A stretch of DNA of 64,000 nt from Microbulbifer sp. SAOS-129_SWC. Its GTDB lineage: Bacteria > Pseudomonadota > Gammaproteobacteria > Pseudomonadales > Cellvibrionaceae. Where the stretch lies: the NCBI RefSeq assembly GCF_039696035.1, contig NZ_CP155567.1, positions 819,501 through 883,500 of the forward strand. Direction: 5' to 3'. Shown here piece after piece: positions 55,859 through 64,000 of this stretch (the stretch's first letter is position 1; each line of letters starts with the position of its first letter). A program made the translations under genes and the position numbers. The notes beneath the pieces were generated by a model. That model did not search any database. It was not told where the DNA came from and saw only the letters and a program-made list of their open reading frames with translations.

Positions 55859-57067
55859 GTGACTACCGTGACGAAGTTCAATCCGCGATTCAGCCAACAG
55901 AGTGATGCCCTCGACAGCGCCGATGCCGATGTGTGGGCGGTGAGCGACCGCGCCCACGCACTGGCCGACAAGGGAGAGGATGTCATCTTCCTGTGTGTCG
56001 GCGACCCCAACTTCGATACCCCGGAACCGATCCTCGACTACGCGCGCGCGCGCCTCGGGGTCGGCCGCACGCATTACTCGCCGGCCGCCGGCGAGGCGAT
56101 GCTGCGCCGCGCCATAGCCGATATCGAGAGCAAGGTCTCGCCGCACCCCTGTAGCCCCGACGATGTGGTGGTGTTTCCCGGCGGCACCAACGCGATCTAC
56201 GCGGTGCTGGCCTGCCTGCTGAATCCGGGCGAGGAGATCGTGATTCCCGAGCCGATGTATATCGGTTATGTCCCCATCAGCGACGCGCTGCGCCTGAATG
56301 TAAAGAAAGTGGCGTGCCCGGCGCAGTCCGATTTCGCGTTCGATATCGACGCGATCAAGGCGGCGATCAGTGACGACACCCGCGTGGTGATGATCAACAC
56401 GCCGGTCAACCCCACCGGCGCCATGGCCACGCCGGAACAGTTGCGTGAACTGGCGGCGTACTGCCGCGCGCGCGGCATCTGGCTGGTGTGCGACGAAATG
56501 TATTCGATGATCACCTTCGCCCGCCGCCACACGTCGCTGCGCACCGCCGCCGAGCACCTCGACAACGTGGTGGTCATCGACGGCCTGTCCAAGTCCCACG
56601 CCATGAGCGGCTGGCGCCTCGGCTGGGCGGTGGCACAGGGACCGCTGGTGCAGCGCCTGATCGAATTTGCCGGCGCCACCATTTTCGGCTGTCCGCAGTT
56701 CGTTCAGGAAGCGGCTGCCTTCGCGCTGGAATTCGATACCTACTTCGTCAAGCAGATGCGCGAGGCCTACCAGCGCCGTCGCGACCTGATCGTCGAGCGC
56801 ATTGGCAATATTCCCGGGCTCAGCTGCTACTCCCCGGATGCCGGCATGTTCGTGATGGTGGATGTGTCGGAAGTGGCCACCTCCGGCCAGGCCTTCGCCG
56901 AGGCGCTGCTGGATGCCGAGCGGGTGTCGGTGCTGCCCGGTGCGCCTTTCGGCGCCAGTGCCGTGAATCACGTGCGCCTGACCCTGGCCGCGGACGAGGC
57001 CGAGCTGGCACGCGCGCTGGATCGTATCGAGCGCTTTGTCACGGCCGGCAGCCGCCGCGCCGGTTAA
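55859..57067 (+). CDS. PLP-dependent aminotransferase, AruH-like
   Basis: The product has 402 residues. A fold-type I enzyme with the Schiff-base lysine in 'IDGLSKSHAMSGWRLGW' and 'NTPVNPTGAMATPEQL'. Overall similarity is to arginine:pyruvate transaminase AruH of Pseudomonas, but the substrate is not determinable here. GTG at 55859 or 55868 could be the start. An Lrp-family gene follows 151 bases downstream, suggesting amino-acid-responsive control. Confidence 0.85.
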   Translation: MTTVTKFNPRFSQQSDALDSADADVWAVSDRAHALADKGEDVIFLCVGDPNFDTPEPILDYARARLGVGRTHYSPAAGEAMLRRAIADIESKVSPHPCSPDDVVVFPGGTNAIYAVLACLLNPGEEIVIPEPMYIGYVPISDALRLNVKKVACPAQSDFAFDIDAIKAAISDDTRVVMINTPVNPTGAMATPEQLRELAAYCRARGIWLVCDEMYSMITFARRHTSLRTAAEHLDNVVVIDGLSKSHAMSGWRLGWAVAQGPLVQRLIEFAGATIFGCPQFVQEAAAFALEFDTYFVKQMREAYQRRRDLIVERIGNIPGLSCYSPDAGMFVMVDVSEVATSGQAFAEALLDAERVSVLPGAPFGASAVNHVRLTLAADEAELARALDRIERFVTAGSRRAG

Positions 57068-57218
57068 TTGCGGGAGCCTGCCCTGCCGGCGAGTGACCCG
57101 CTCCGGGTGTTCGTCGGGAGGGGGGACTCCCGCCGCCTGGAATCCCGAGTTTCGGCCGCCGGCAATTGCCGCTATCCTTCCCTCCTTTGCCCGAACTCCT
57201 GAGAAGAAGAATCACAGC

Positions 57219-57695
57219 GTGAAAATAGATCGCCACAACCTGCGTATTCTGCAGGAGCTGCAGACCAATGCGCGTATCAGCAACCTGAACCTGAGCGAAC
57301 AGATCGGCCTGTCGGAGAGCGCCTGCCTGGCGCGGGTCAAGCGCCTGACCAGCGAGCGCTACGTGCGCGAGTTCCGCGCGGAGGTCAACCTGGATAAAGT
57401 GCGCCACGCCGAGTTCTACGTCAACGTGGCTCTGAAGCGCCAGGACGCCCGCACCAGTGAGAGTTTCCGCCGCGCCATCGACGGCATTGAGCAGATCGTC
57501 TCCTGCGTGAAGATGTCCGGCGAGTTCGACTATATGCTGCGCTTTGTCTGCCCGGACGCCGCGGATTTCAACCGCGTGTCCGAGCAGCTGCTGGCCAACG
57601 AGGATGCGGCCATCTCGCGCATGACCTCGCATCTGGTGATCGAGAAAACCAAGCCCTTTACCGGTTACCCGCTGGAAATGCTGTTCCAGGACTGA
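57219..57695 (+). CDS. Lrp/AsnC-family transcriptional regulator
   Basis: The product has 158 residues from the GTG at 57219 (GAGAAGAAG upstream). The winged HTH ('ILQELQTNARISNLNLSEQIGLSESACLARVKRL') and the RAM ligand domain ('IDGIEQIVSCVKMSGEFDYMLRFVC') are complete. It probably controls the aminotransferase gene upstream, with an amino acid as effector. Confidence 0.92.
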   Translation: MKIDRHNLRILQELQTNARISNLNLSEQIGLSESACLARVKRLTSERYVREFRAEVNLDKVRHAEFYVNVALKRQDARTSESFRRAIDGIEQIVSCVKMSGEFDYMLRFVCPDAADFNRVSEQLLANEDAAISRMTSHLVIEKTKPFTGYPLEMLFQD

Positions 57696-57718
57696 GTGCC
57701 CGCTCCTCGTCGCGGACA

Positions 57719-58759
57719 CTAGCCCGCGGCGATGGCCACGCAGCGGACGATCACCCAGTAGGTCGCCACGGCGCCCACCAGGTAGGCACTGGGCCACGCG
57801 ACCGCGCTGGCCACCGGGTAGCCGCTGGCACTCTGCCGGTGGCGCCACCGCGGCAGGTGCCGCGATACGCGGCCAGCCAGTGCCAGTAGCGCAAAGACAC
57901 TGGCGATAAACAGCAGCTGCCCCGCCTCCACACCCACATTGAACATTGCCAGCGACAGCGGGATGGCGTGCTGTGGTACACCTATCTGCGCCAGCGCGCC
58001 GGCGAAGCCGAGGCCGTGCAGCAGGCCAAAGGCGAAGGCCACCAGCCAGGGTTTGCGAATCCCCAGCGTGCGCCGGCCGCGCAGCTTGTGCACTATCTCC
58101 GCCGCCACAAACACGATACTGAGGGCGATTACCGCTTCTACCGGTGCCTGCGGCACCTGTACCAGCCCGAGGGCCGCCGCGGCCAGGGTGATGCTGTGGG
58201 CGAGGGTGAAGGCGGTGATGGTGCCCAGTAACTGGCACCCGCTGCCGACCAGCAGGATCAAGGCCAGCACGAACAGCAGGTGGTCGATGCCCTGCAGGAT
58301 GTGTTCTACCCCGAGGACAAAGTAGGTTTGCGCCACCTGGGCGCTGCCCGCTCTGGCCTGTACCGTGAACTGCGGTCGCTGCGGCAGCAGCCGCAGCACC
58401 TGTTTGCGGCCGTCCAGCCAGCTGATGCGCACCAGCGTGTCGGTCATGGTCTGGTCCAGGCCGTCGATGGTCACGGAGGTGCCGGCCAACGCACGCTCCT
58501 GGCGGATCTTCCAGGTCTCGGTATAGAAGCCGTTGGCGATCACCGCCTGCGGCGGCGACAGTGACGTAACGCTGTTGTCGAAGCGCACATTCAGCGACAG
58601 GCGCATTTCGCCGCGCGCCGGTACCCGCCAGGAGACGGCAAATTCGGATGCCGCCGTCTGCTCTATCTGCAGGTAGGCGGGGCGCAGTTCATGTGCTGTC
58701 AGCGGCAGTGCCGGCAGCAGTGTCACGATGAGCAGGAGCAGCGCGGAGAGGTGTTTCAC
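57719..58759 (-). CDS. HupE/UreJ-family membrane protein
   Basis: The product has 346 residues. A signal peptide ('LLTAHELRPA') and a periplasmic beta-rich domain of about 150 residues precede six or more membrane helices with the HupE/UreJ histidine motif 'GVEHILQGIDHLLFVLALIL' and 'AFGLLHGLGFAGAL'. These are usually considered metal (nickel) transporters, but no hydrogenase or urease gene is present. The GTG at 58759 overlaps the parvulin stop by 4 bases (GTGA). Confidence 0.88.
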   Translation of the reverse strand: MKHLSALLLLIVTLLPALPLTAHELRPAYLQIEQTAASEFAVSWRVPARGEMRLSLNVRFDNSVTSLSPPQAVIANGFYTETWKIRQERALAGTSVTIDGLDQTMTDTLVRISWLDGRKQVLRLLPQRPQFTVQARAGSAQVAQTYFVLGVEHILQGIDHLLFVLALILLVGSGCQLLGTITAFTLAHSITLAAAALGLVQVPQAPVEAVIALSIVFVAAEIVHKLRGRRTLGIRKPWLVAFAFGLLHGLGFAGALAQIGVPQHAIPLSLAMFNVGVEAGQLLFIASVFALLALAGRVSRHLPRWRHRQSASGYPVASAVAWPSAYLVGAVATYWVIVRCVAIAAG

Positions 58760-59613
58760 TGGCGGGCTACCTCGCTGGTGGCGCCGCGGATTTCGCCGTC
58801 GACGTGGATGTGGTATTTCGCCCGCAGGGTCAGGTACTGGCGCTGCAGCAGGTCTTTCTGTTGCTGTTGCCGCCAGTCGCGCAGCACCTGCGGCTGCACA
58901 TCGGTGAATTCGGCCGGGCGCCGGGGCGTGAAGGTTTCGATATAGACAAGATGCTGGCCATAGGCCGATCTGACCGGGCCGCTCCACCGGCCGCGCGGCA
59001 GTTCGCGCAGGCGCGCGCTGAAGCCGTCGCCAAACACCCGGTCGATGCGCCCGGCGCTTTCATCGGTGTAGCGCTGGCGCAGCGCGCTGCTGTCGCCGAT
59101 GTCGGCGGCATTGTCGCCGCCCCGCAGCCGGGCCAGGGCCGCGCGCGCATTAGCGCCGGCGGCGCCACGACGGTCGCTGTTGAAATAGATCTGCCGGAAG
59201 CTGAGGCGCGCCGGATGCAGGTAGTCCTGCCGGTGGTCGGCGAAATAGCGCTGCAGTGCCTGCTTGCCGGGGTCGACCGCGTCGGCCAGGTCTTCGGCGA
59301 GGAGTTCCATTTTCAGCCGCAGGCGCCGGCGGATCACCGTATCGTCGCGGTCGAGACCCAGCTTGATGGCTTCCCGATAGAGCACTTCGCCGCGCACATA
59401 GTCGTCGACCAGCCCCTGCAGTTCGGCGGCCGTGGGCGGGCGCTGCCAGCCGCGCGCAAAGACTGCCGCCAGGTGATCGATGCGACTCTGGCTGATGCGA
59501 ATCTCATCGCCGCTACTGCCATCGCCGTGCTGGAAAATGGCACTGAGCGCAAACAGCAGGGCGCCGGCGGCGGCAAAGTGCAGCAGTGGTTCTCGCAATA
59601 GCCGATTGTTCAT
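58756..59613 (-). CDS. Membrane-anchored parvulin-type peptidyl-prolyl isomerase
   Basis: The product has 285 residues. One N-terminal membrane helix ('LHFAAAGALLFALSAIF') precedes a SurA-N-like helical region and a parvulin domain ('RLSFRQIYFNSDRRG', 'GRWSGPVRSAYGQHLVYIE'). It is the first gene of a two-gene operon with the HupE/UreJ protein, a recurrent pairing that suggests the isomerase assists folding of that transporter or its partner. Confidence 0.88.
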   Translation of the reverse strand: MNNRLLREPLLHFAAAGALLFALSAIFQHGDGSSGDEIRISQSRIDHLAAVFARGWQRPPTAAELQGLVDDYVRGEVLYREAIKLGLDRDDTVIRRRLRLKMELLAEDLADAVDPGKQALQRYFADHRQDYLHPARLSFRQIYFNSDRRGAAGANARAALARLRGGDNAADIGDSSALRQRYTDESAGRIDRVFGDGFSARLRELPRGRWSGPVRSAYGQHLVYIETFTPRRPAEFTDVQPQVLRDWRQQQQKDLLQRQYLTLRAKYHIHVDGEIRGATSEVARQ

Positions 59614-60098
59614 GGCGAAGTGTGGTTCCGTTTTATGTGCCGGGCGGCAATTCGATGGGAGCGCGGAAAGCGCGCTCGGAGCGCGCCGTTTGGTGGCCGG
59701 ATTGACGACGGATGGCGGCGTTATCGATCATGCGCGCGGGGGTAAGTATGGTGCGCCGCGCCCGGTTTTCCAGTTACCCGCCGCTGGCGGGCGGCGCGCG
59801 GGAAGAGGCTGGCGACAGTGCGTGGCCTCAGGAGGAAATTGCCGAAAAGCGGACACGGTCGAGTGTGGTGTTGGCTGCGGAGCCGTTAAAATGATTGGTT
59901 AATGGCGGTTTGCTGCCCGCGTATTCGCGGCTCATGCCCTGGAGTGGGAAATGCCGAGAACGCGGTGGGCGGCCGGGTGGTGGTGCTAGCGGACGAAAAT
60001 CGCCGCTGGCGAGATGGCCGCGGGTGCACTGGCAGGGCGCGCCCGGCGCGGTTTTCACAGATTCTGGAAGTGGCCCTGACGGGTCTGAGGATGTGGCA
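59614..60098. other. Divergent intergenic region, 485 bases
   Basis: No supported gene is seen. It carries the promoters of the parvulin gene (minus) and the DUF4345 gene (plus). An isolated AGGAGG at 59830-59835 precedes only a very short frame and is not called as a gene. Confidence 0.4.
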
Positions 60099-60503
60099 AT
60101 GAAGTATTACGGTATCGTCTATCTGGTGTTGAACCTGTTGATCTACGCGGCGATCGGCATCGCCGCGGCCGCGCGTCCGGAGGCGTTTGCCGCAGCCATC
60201 GACATGAGTTTTACCGCGCCGGCCGCGTTGCCGGAGTTTCTCGCCACCTTCTCCGGCCTGATGCTGGCAATCGCTCTGGGGTTGCTGCTGGCGTTGCTGA
60301 TGCGCCGGCATCGGCGCGCGGCCTACGCGGCGCTGACGCTGGCCTACGCGGGTTTCGCCAGTGGCCGCCTGTTCGGCATGCTGGTGCACGGCGGCTTCGA
60401 CTGGCGCAACGGCGTGTTCCTGGCGCTGGAAATCCTGCTGCTGGTATGGGGCTTCTTCAGCTATCGGGAGATGCGCTGGCTGCCGGCCAATTACGGCCAT
60501 TAA
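60099..60503 (+). CDS. DUF4345 membrane protein
   Basis: The product has 134 residues from the ATG at 60099 (GAGG eight bases upstream). Four membrane helices are visible, and the layout matches DUF4345: 'FLATFSGLMLAIALGLLLAL', 'FASGRLFGMLVHGGFDW'. Function is unknown. It is a single gene. Confidence 0.85.
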   Translation: MKYYGIVYLVLNLLIYAAIGIAAAARPEAFAAAIDMSFTAPAALPEFLATFSGLMLAIALGLLLALLMRRHRRAAYAALTLAYAGFASGRLFGMLVHGGFDWRNGVFLALEILLLVWGFFSYREMRWLPANYGH

Positions 60504-60528
60504 AAAAGCGCGCTCCAGAGGAGCGCGC
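60502..60528 (-). terminator. Terminator between convergent genes
   Basis: GCGCGCTC (60508-60515) pairs with GAGCGCGC (60521-60528) around a five-base loop. On the minus strand it is followed by six T (60502-60507), so it terminates the sterol desaturase transcript and probably impedes the DUF4345 transcript too. Confidence 0.7.
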
Positions 60529-60563
60529 AACACATGCGGACATCTGCCGATCAGCCGCAATTC

Positions 60564-61379
60564 CTAACCGGTGGCGGTGGTCTTCTGCGGCGCTGTGGCC
60601 GCATCGCTGAACTCCCCGTCCACCGCCCGGTGAAATACGTCTTTGTAGTTGCTGAATTCCGTCCCCATCCAGCGATCCCACCAGGTGAAATAGAAACCGT
60701 AATTACCCTGGAAACGCTGGTGGTGCAGGTCGTGGTGGGTGGTGGTGGTCATGAAATCCAGCGGCCCGTCGACCCAGCCGCGCGGGTGGAATTCGCAGCC
60801 GGCGTGCAGCATGGTATTGCGGAAGATCATCACAAAAATAAAGGCCAGCCAGATCAATACATGCAGTGGCAGCAGCATCAGGATCAGCGGTGAGAATACC
60901 GCCATCAGCAGGCCCTCGCCGATGGAGAAACTGTAGGCCGCCCAGGGGGTCGGGGTGCGTGACAGGTGGTGCACACGGTGGAAGTGCTTGAACAGCCTGG
61001 GGTGGTGCATGGCGCGGTGACACCAGTAGAAATAGGCATCGTGGATCAGGATCACTGCCGGCAGGCTGGCGAGGTTCCACCACAGCGGGTAGTCGCCCCA
61101 GTGCCAGTAGAGCTGCACCAGGCCCCAGTCGCGCAGCACGCTGGTGACCAGGCCGACAGTGGCGAAGACACCGAGGGTCAGCATCGAGTAGCTGAATTCG
61201 CGGCGGATATCTGCCCACCGGGCGCGGCGTTTCTGCAGGCGCCGGCGGCTCATCCAGCCGCGAAACAGCAGGCTCACCGACAGGCTCATGACGGTGGCGG
61301 CAAGCAGGTAGCGGAACAGGTCGCTCTTGAAGTGGAACAGCCAGTGGTGGGCCATGTCTGCGAGAAACGCCAATACCAT
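60564..61379 (-). CDS. Sterol desaturase / fatty acid hydroxylase family protein
   Basis: The product has 271 residues, AAGGAAAG ribosome site. Four membrane helices carry the eight-histidine di-iron motifs 'HDAYFYWCHRAMHH', 'HRVHHLSRTPTPWAAY' and 'HHDLHHQRFQGNYG'. The enzyme oxidises a lipid (ring or acyl chain); the substrate is unknown. It is 131 bases downstream of the AraC-type regulator gene. Confidence 0.9.
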   Translation of the reverse strand: MVLAFLADMAHHWLFHFKSDLFRYLLAATVMSLSVSLLFRGWMSRRRLQKRRARWADIRREFSYSMLTLGVFATVGLVTSVLRDWGLVQLYWHWGDYPLWWNLASLPAVILIHDAYFYWCHRAMHHPRLFKHFHRVHHLSRTPTPWAAYSFSIGEGLLMAVFSPLILMLLPLHVLIWLAFIFVMIFRNTMLHAGCEFHPRGWVDGPLDFMTTTTHHDLHHQRFQGNYGFYFTWWDRWMGTEFSNYKDVFHRAVDGEFSDAATAPQKTTATG

Positions 61380-61510
61380 GATTCTTTCCTTCGCTGTTGT
61401 TCTGCCGAGCGGTTGCCGCTGTTACAGGCGTGGGGAAAGTCTGACGGAAACCGCCCGGGTGCGCTTGCGGAAAGCGAAAAACCCCTGACGGATTCCGAAA
61501 ATCTGCCGTT

Positions 61511-62575
61511 TTAGTCCGGCAATTGCTCGCGCCGGTACTCTGTCGGCGTCTGGTTGTGGCGGCGCTTGAAGGCGGCGTTGAACGGGCTCAGGGAGCGGTA
61601 GCCGATATCCAGTGCGATCGACAGCACCGGCAGGTGGGCCTGCTCCGGATTGGCGAGTCGTGCGCTGGCCTCGTCGATGCGGAAGCGGTTCAGGTACGCG
61701 TTGAAATTGCGGTAGCCCAGGTGGCGGTTGATCAGTGCGCGCAGCACGTGTTCACGGGCGTGCAGTTGCTCCGCCAGTTCGCGGATAGTCAGGCCGGTGT
61801 GGCGGTAGCCGCCGGACTCCATATGCGCCTGCAGTTTCTGTAGCAGCTGGCGCTGCATTTCGTCGAGCGGCTCGGGCGCGATGGCCGCGGGCTGCTCCTG
61901 TGCTTCGCCGGTATCGCCAGCCTGCGGCAGGGATTCGGCCAGGGCACCGGGCGACAGTGCCAGCAGCCACAGGCAGGCGGCCATGGCCAGCAGGCTGGCG
62001 AACACGGCGTGCAGCGTGGGTACCCCGGCGGGGATCGGCTGGTAGGAGAACAGGAATTCGGCGCACACCACCAGCAGCATATAGCTGCCGACAGCAATCA
62101 ACAGCGCGGCGCGCAGACGCCGGCGCGATGCCACCAGGTCGCCCTGGTAGTGCCGCAGCAGGGTGACCAGGCCGGCGCCGAGCAGGGCCAGTTGCAGCGG
62201 CTGCTTGAGCAGGTAGAGCCACTCGTGCAGCGCCGGCCAGGCGTGGCTGTCGAGGTTGCTGACGCTGATGTTGGTGGTCACATCCAGTGCGATCAGGGCC
62301 CAACCCCAGCGCGGGAAAGCTTCGCTGTCGCGGCACAGCAGATGCGCGAACAGCCAGAAGGTACCGGGAATCACGGCGGTGGGCAGATCGATCAGGACAT
62401 CTGCGCCGCCGAGGGACGGCAGTACCGGGTGCAGTAGATAGCAGATAACGCCTGTCAGTAGCAGGAGCAGCCAGCGACCGGCGGGCTGGTCGCGGTAACT
62501 GATGGCCAGCTTGGCGGCGGCCAGTAGCAGCAGGGCACAGGATGCGCCGGTAAAAAACACATAGCCGCTGCTCAT
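61511..62575 (-). CDS. Membrane-embedded AraC-family regulator
   Basis: The product has 354 residues. About residues 1-210 hold six or seven hydrophobic helices ('YVFFTGASCALLLLAAAKLA', 'AVFASLLAMAACLWLLAL'). The C-terminal 100 residues are an AraC HTH pair ('LTIRELAEQLHAREHVLRALI', 'VLSIALDIGYRSLSPFNAAF'). It is probably a one-component membrane sensor/regulator. GGAGGT precedes the ATG and is formed by the last codons and stop of the transglycosylase gene. Confidence 0.9.
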   Translation of the reverse strand: MSSGYVFFTGASCALLLLAAAKLAISYRDQPAGRWLLLLLTGVICYLLHPVLPSLGGADVLIDLPTAVIPGTFWLFAHLLCRDSEAFPRWGWALIALDVTTNISVSNLDSHAWPALHEWLYLLKQPLQLALLGAGLVTLLRHYQGDLVASRRRLRAALLIAVGSYMLLVVCAEFLFSYQPIPAGVPTLHAVFASLLAMAACLWLLALSPGALAESLPQAGDTGEAQEQPAAIAPEPLDEMQRQLLQKLQAHMESGGYRHTGLTIRELAEQLHAREHVLRALINRHLGYRNFNAYLNRFRIDEASARLANPEQAHLPVLSIALDIGYRSLSPFNAAFKRRHNQTPTEYRREQLPD

Positions 62576-62578
62576 CGC

Positions 62579-63145
62579 TTACCTCCAGCGCTCCGCCCAG
62601 GCGTCCAGCACCTTGCTGGAGTAGGTATAGCGGCCGTAACTGCCGTTGTAGTAGGCCAGCGCATTGGCCAGGTTGCCCTTGGCCCGGTGGATATAGTGTT
62701 TGAGGATGGTGCAGCCGTAGCGCAGGTTGGTATCCATGTCGATCAGGTTGTCGTCCGGGCGGCCGATTTCTTTCTTCCAGAAGGGCATCACCTGCATCAT
62801 GCCCTGGGCGCCGACGCGGGATACCGCGTAGGGGTCGAAGGCGCTCTCGATCTGGATCAGGGCCAGCACCACCTCGGGGCGCAGGCCGGCGCGGGTTGCT
62901 TCGCGGTGTACCGCCCTGAGAACGTGCAGGCGCTCCTGCGGATCGTCGATGTAGCGCGCCAGCGGCTGCGACTTGGCCATCAGCCACACTTCGGCATCGT
63001 AGCGGTCGACAAAGCTGTCCGCCTGATTCACTGCCTGTTTCAGCGCACGGCGCAATGCCGGATCAATTTCCGGCGGCCGCACCTGGGCCTGGGCGCAGTT
63101 CCACACCAGGCACAGCAGCAGTGTCAGCAGGCTTGTTCTTATCAT
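62579..63145 (-). CDS. Lytic transglycosylase (SLT domain)
   Basis: The product has 188 residues. A signal peptide ends 'CAQAQ' near residue 21; the SLT domain has the catalytic Glu in 'ALIQIESAFDPYAVS', then 'GAQGMMQVMPFWK' and 'ALAYYNGSYG'. It cleaves peptidoglycan between MurNAc and GlcNAc to give anhydro-muropeptides. It is co-transcribed with the AraC regulator that follows four bases later. Confidence 0.92.
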   Translation of the reverse strand: MIRTSLLTLLLCLVWNCAQAQVRPPEIDPALRRALKQAVNQADSFVDRYDAEVWLMAKSQPLARYIDDPQERLHVLRAVHREATRAGLRPEVVLALIQIESAFDPYAVSRVGAQGMMQVMPFWKKEIGRPDDNLIDMDTNLRYGCTILKHYIHRAKGNLANALAYYNGSYGRYTYSSKVLDAWAERWR

Positions 63146-63294
63146 GGTTGGGGATTTTACGGGAAGGTGGGCGGGAAGGGCAGCGGCAATGCTTTGTCCT
63201 CGCTCCGGACTCGGTCGGTGGATCCGGCTTGCGCCGTATGCTTAACCGTGATCCAGGAGTCGAATACCTGCCGGTTAGCGGCTTACGTGGCGGC

Positions 63295-63400
63295 ACAGCT
63301 ACCGGGGCAACCTTGTGAGACACGCCGTGAACCCATCCATGGGGGCTCTGCACCGCCATCCATGGCGGTGAAGGTCTCACAAGGTTGCCCCGGTAGCTGT
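63295..63400. repeat. Perfect 27-bp inverted repeat enclosing two small hairpins (cloverleaf element)
   Basis: Left arm 63295-63321 and right arm 63374-63400 are exact reverse complements over 27 bases. The 52-base centre holds two small palindromes, CCCATCCATGGG and CACCGCCATCCATGGCGGTG. It lies between the transglycosylase gene and the proS end and has no ORF. A REP/MITE-like repeat or structured terminator region are candidates. Confidence 0.85.
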
Positions 63401-63438
63401 ACCTTCGCAGAAACCGCGCTTATCTAATCGCTTTTGGC

Positions 63439-64000
63439 TCAGTGCCCGAGCTTCTTCAGCAGCACTTCCTCCAGCTGCGATTCGGCAAACTCCTGGCTGT
63501 CCGCGTCGCGGCGGCCCTTGTACTCCACCACGCCCTTTTCCAGGCCGCGGTCGCCGATCACGATGCGGTGCGGGATGCCCAGCAGCTCGACGTCGGCGAG
63601 CATGGCGCCGAGGCGTGCCTTGGGTTCGTCCATCAGCAACACGTCGACGCCCTTGGCGCGCAGGGATTCGTACAGGTGCTCGCACTTCTCGCGCACCACA
63701 TCGCTCTTGTGCATGTTGATCGGCACGATCGCCAGCTGGAACGGGGCGATCGCCTCGGGCCAGATGATGCCGGCGTCGTCGTGATTCTGCTCGATGGCGG
63801 CGGCCACGATGCGGGATACGCCGATACCGTAGCAGCCCATGGCCATGACCTGTTCCTTGCCATTCTCGTTCAGCACGGTGGCGTTCAGCGCGCGGCTGTA
63901 CTTGTCGCCCAGCTGGAAGATGTGACCCACCTCGATACCGCGCTTGATTTCAAGCTGGCCGCTGCCATCGGGGCTGGCATCGCCGGCGACGACGTTGCGC
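63439..64000 (-). CDS. proS: Prolyl-tRNA synthetase, C-terminal part (5' end beyond window)
   Basis: The C-terminal 186 residues are visible, reading in from the right edge. '[17 protein letters not shown]', '[23 protein letters not shown]' (class II motif 3) and the anticodon-binding domain ('[15 protein letters not shown]', '[18 protein letters not shown]') match bacterial ProS. It charges tRNA-Pro. Confidence 0.95.
   Translation of the reverse strand, partial: RNVVAGDASPDGSGQLEIKRGIEVGHIFQLGDKYSRALNATVLNENGKEQVMAMGCYGIGVSRIVAAAIEQNHDDAGIIWPEAIAPFQLAIVPINMHKSDVVREKCEHLYESLRAKGVDVLLMDEPKARLGAMLADVELLGIPHRIVIGDRGLEKGVVEYKGRRDADSQEFAESQLEEVLLKKLGH

Noticed and set aside
59830..59890. Short frame after AGGAGG
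   Set aside because: Sixteen codons, spacing only three bases to a TTG, and no link to the next gene.

Overview
The window is a high-GC, gene-dense chromosomal segment of a marine-type gammaproteobacterium. The gene content fits the Cellvibrionales, Microbulbifer-like in flavour: an rnfABCDGE operon, metG back-to-back with the Mrp/ApbC gene, a YbgA-type gene next to photolyase, a YdiJ-type dehydrogenase, EstA-like autotransporter and HprA-like dehydrogenase. The genus is inference. I saw no tRNA, rRNA, CRISPR array, insertion sequence or prophage.

Layout. 1-7.3 kb (minus): an envelope operon of unknown function coding for a TPR/TonB-C protein, a serine-rich lipoprotein with heptad repeats, a second lipoprotein, a membrane TPR protein and a membrane protein with five PEGA repeats that runs off the left edge. 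8-10.6 kb: branched-chain aminotransferase, a Yip1-type membrane protein and a small secreted protein. 10.9-13.3 kb: a two-gene operon of beta-helix lipoprotein and diheme cytochrome c lipoprotein. 13.5-18.2 kb: two tandem paralogous lipoproteins, each with two solute-binding domains plus a lytic transglycosylase domain. 18.4-25 kb: a TetR regulator and the rnf electron-transport operon. 25.3-30.7 kb: DUF2167, zinc-ribbon/TerB, ICMT-like methyltransferase, YghU, a sirtuin and a yqjD-yqjE-yqjK-like trio. 31-37.3 kb: a 944-residue protein of unknown family, a class 3 lipase, a GNAT protein and a D-2-hydroxyacid dehydrogenase. 37.4-43 kb: metG, apbC, two small SpoIIAA-like paralogues and trhO. 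43-49.2 kb: small secreted proteins, a 3D-domain protein, a TPR protein and the large FAD/FeS dehydrogenase. 49.3-53.5 kb: a probable light-response unit (DUF523-DUF1722, MerR with degenerate B12 domain, CPD photolyase, DUF2878) behind a promoter dense in TGTACA sites. 53.5-64 kb: EstA-like autotransporter, AruH-like aminotransferase with an Lrp regulator, a parvulin/HupE pair, DUF4345, sterol desaturase, membrane AraC regulator, a transglycosylase and the 3' part of proS.

Most notable for follow-up are the PEGA/TPR/lipoprotein operon, the photolyase cluster whose regulator lacks the usual B12-ligand histidine, the duplicated solute-binding transglycosylases with overlapping ends, the 944-residue orphan, and two long inverted-repeat elements: 37308-37383, whose only two arm mismatches are G-U wobbles on one strand, and 63295-63400, a perfect 27-bp stem enclosing two smaller hairpins.
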